NCBI GenBank assembly: GCA_036566745.1 | Contig: DATCVR010000352.1 | Span: 1 to 5,569, forward strand | From: DATCVR01 sp036566745 | GTDB taxonomy: Bacteria; Actinomycetota; Actinomycetes; Jiangellales; Jiangellaceae | DNA length: 5,569 bases | Direction of reading: 5' to 3' | Part shown: positions 5,561 through 5,569 of the stretch, one piece after another | Position numbering within the stretch: the stretch's first letter is position 1 | Layout of the letters: the number at the start of each line of letters is the position of its first letter | Translations under genes and position numbers: made by a program | The notes under the pieces: generated by a model | What the model was told of the DNA's origin: nothing | The model's database searches: none | The model's input: the letters and a program-made list of their open reading frames with translations, nothing else

Positions 5561-5569
5561 GGGGCGCCG

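Noticed and set aside
5471..5569. A convergent minus-strand gene (such as the DUF3515-type gene found beside ddlA in mycobacteria) ending in the right flank
   Set aside because: No TCA, CTA or TTA occurs on the + strand in this segment, so no leftward gene can stop here. It would have to overlap the end of ddl.

Overview
The window is high-GC DNA from an actinobacterium. The evidence is the strong G/C bias at third codon positions, two GTG starts with good Shine-Dalgarno sequences, an HU protein with a long Lys/Ala/Pro/Thr tail (an actinobacterial trait), and an F420-biosynthesis gene beside gpsA and ddl. The gene content recalls the mycobacterial neighbourhood leuC-leuD-hupB ... cofC(fbiD)-gpsA-ddlA, and similar arrangements in Streptomyces. 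A Nocardioides- or Aeromicrobium-like member of the Propionibacteriales fits, but the sequence alone does not prove it.

Layout from left to right: the last codons of a probable leuC (1-29, +); leuD (50-640, +); a 233-bp intergenic region holding a large interrupted hairpin, a short direct repeat and further dyads (641-873); hup, an HU-type nucleoid protein with a repetitive basic tail (874-1677, +); cofC/fbiD (1691-2335, -), which converges on hup with a 13-bp gap; a divergent intergenic region (2336-2459); plsC (2460-3329, +); gpsA (3329-4333, +), which overlaps the plsC stop by one base; ddl (4355-5470, +); and 99 bp of very GC-rich repetitive DNA with no supportable gene (5471-5569).

Functional grouping: leuC/leuD form the isopropylmalate isomerase of leucine synthesis. 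hup shapes the nucleoid. cofC makes the activated 3-carbon intermediate of coenzyme F420. plsC and gpsA sit in one tightly coupled pair that covers two consecutive needs of phospholipid synthesis: GpsA makes sn-glycerol-3-phosphate and the PlsC-family enzyme acylates a glycerophosphate acceptor. ddl makes the D-Ala-D-Ala dipeptide of peptidoglycan. plsC-gpsA-ddl therefore looks like a cell-envelope operon, with ddl possibly also having its own promoter.

These are mostly conserved housekeeping genes. I see no phage, insertion sequence, CRISPR array, RNA gene or defence system, and nothing I would call a new biological system. The points most worth a second look are the unusually short DNA-binding arm of the HU domain with its 60-bp tandem-repeat tail, the long interrupted hairpin between leuD and hup, a possible leaderless start of ddl, and the GC-rich direct repeat at the right edge.
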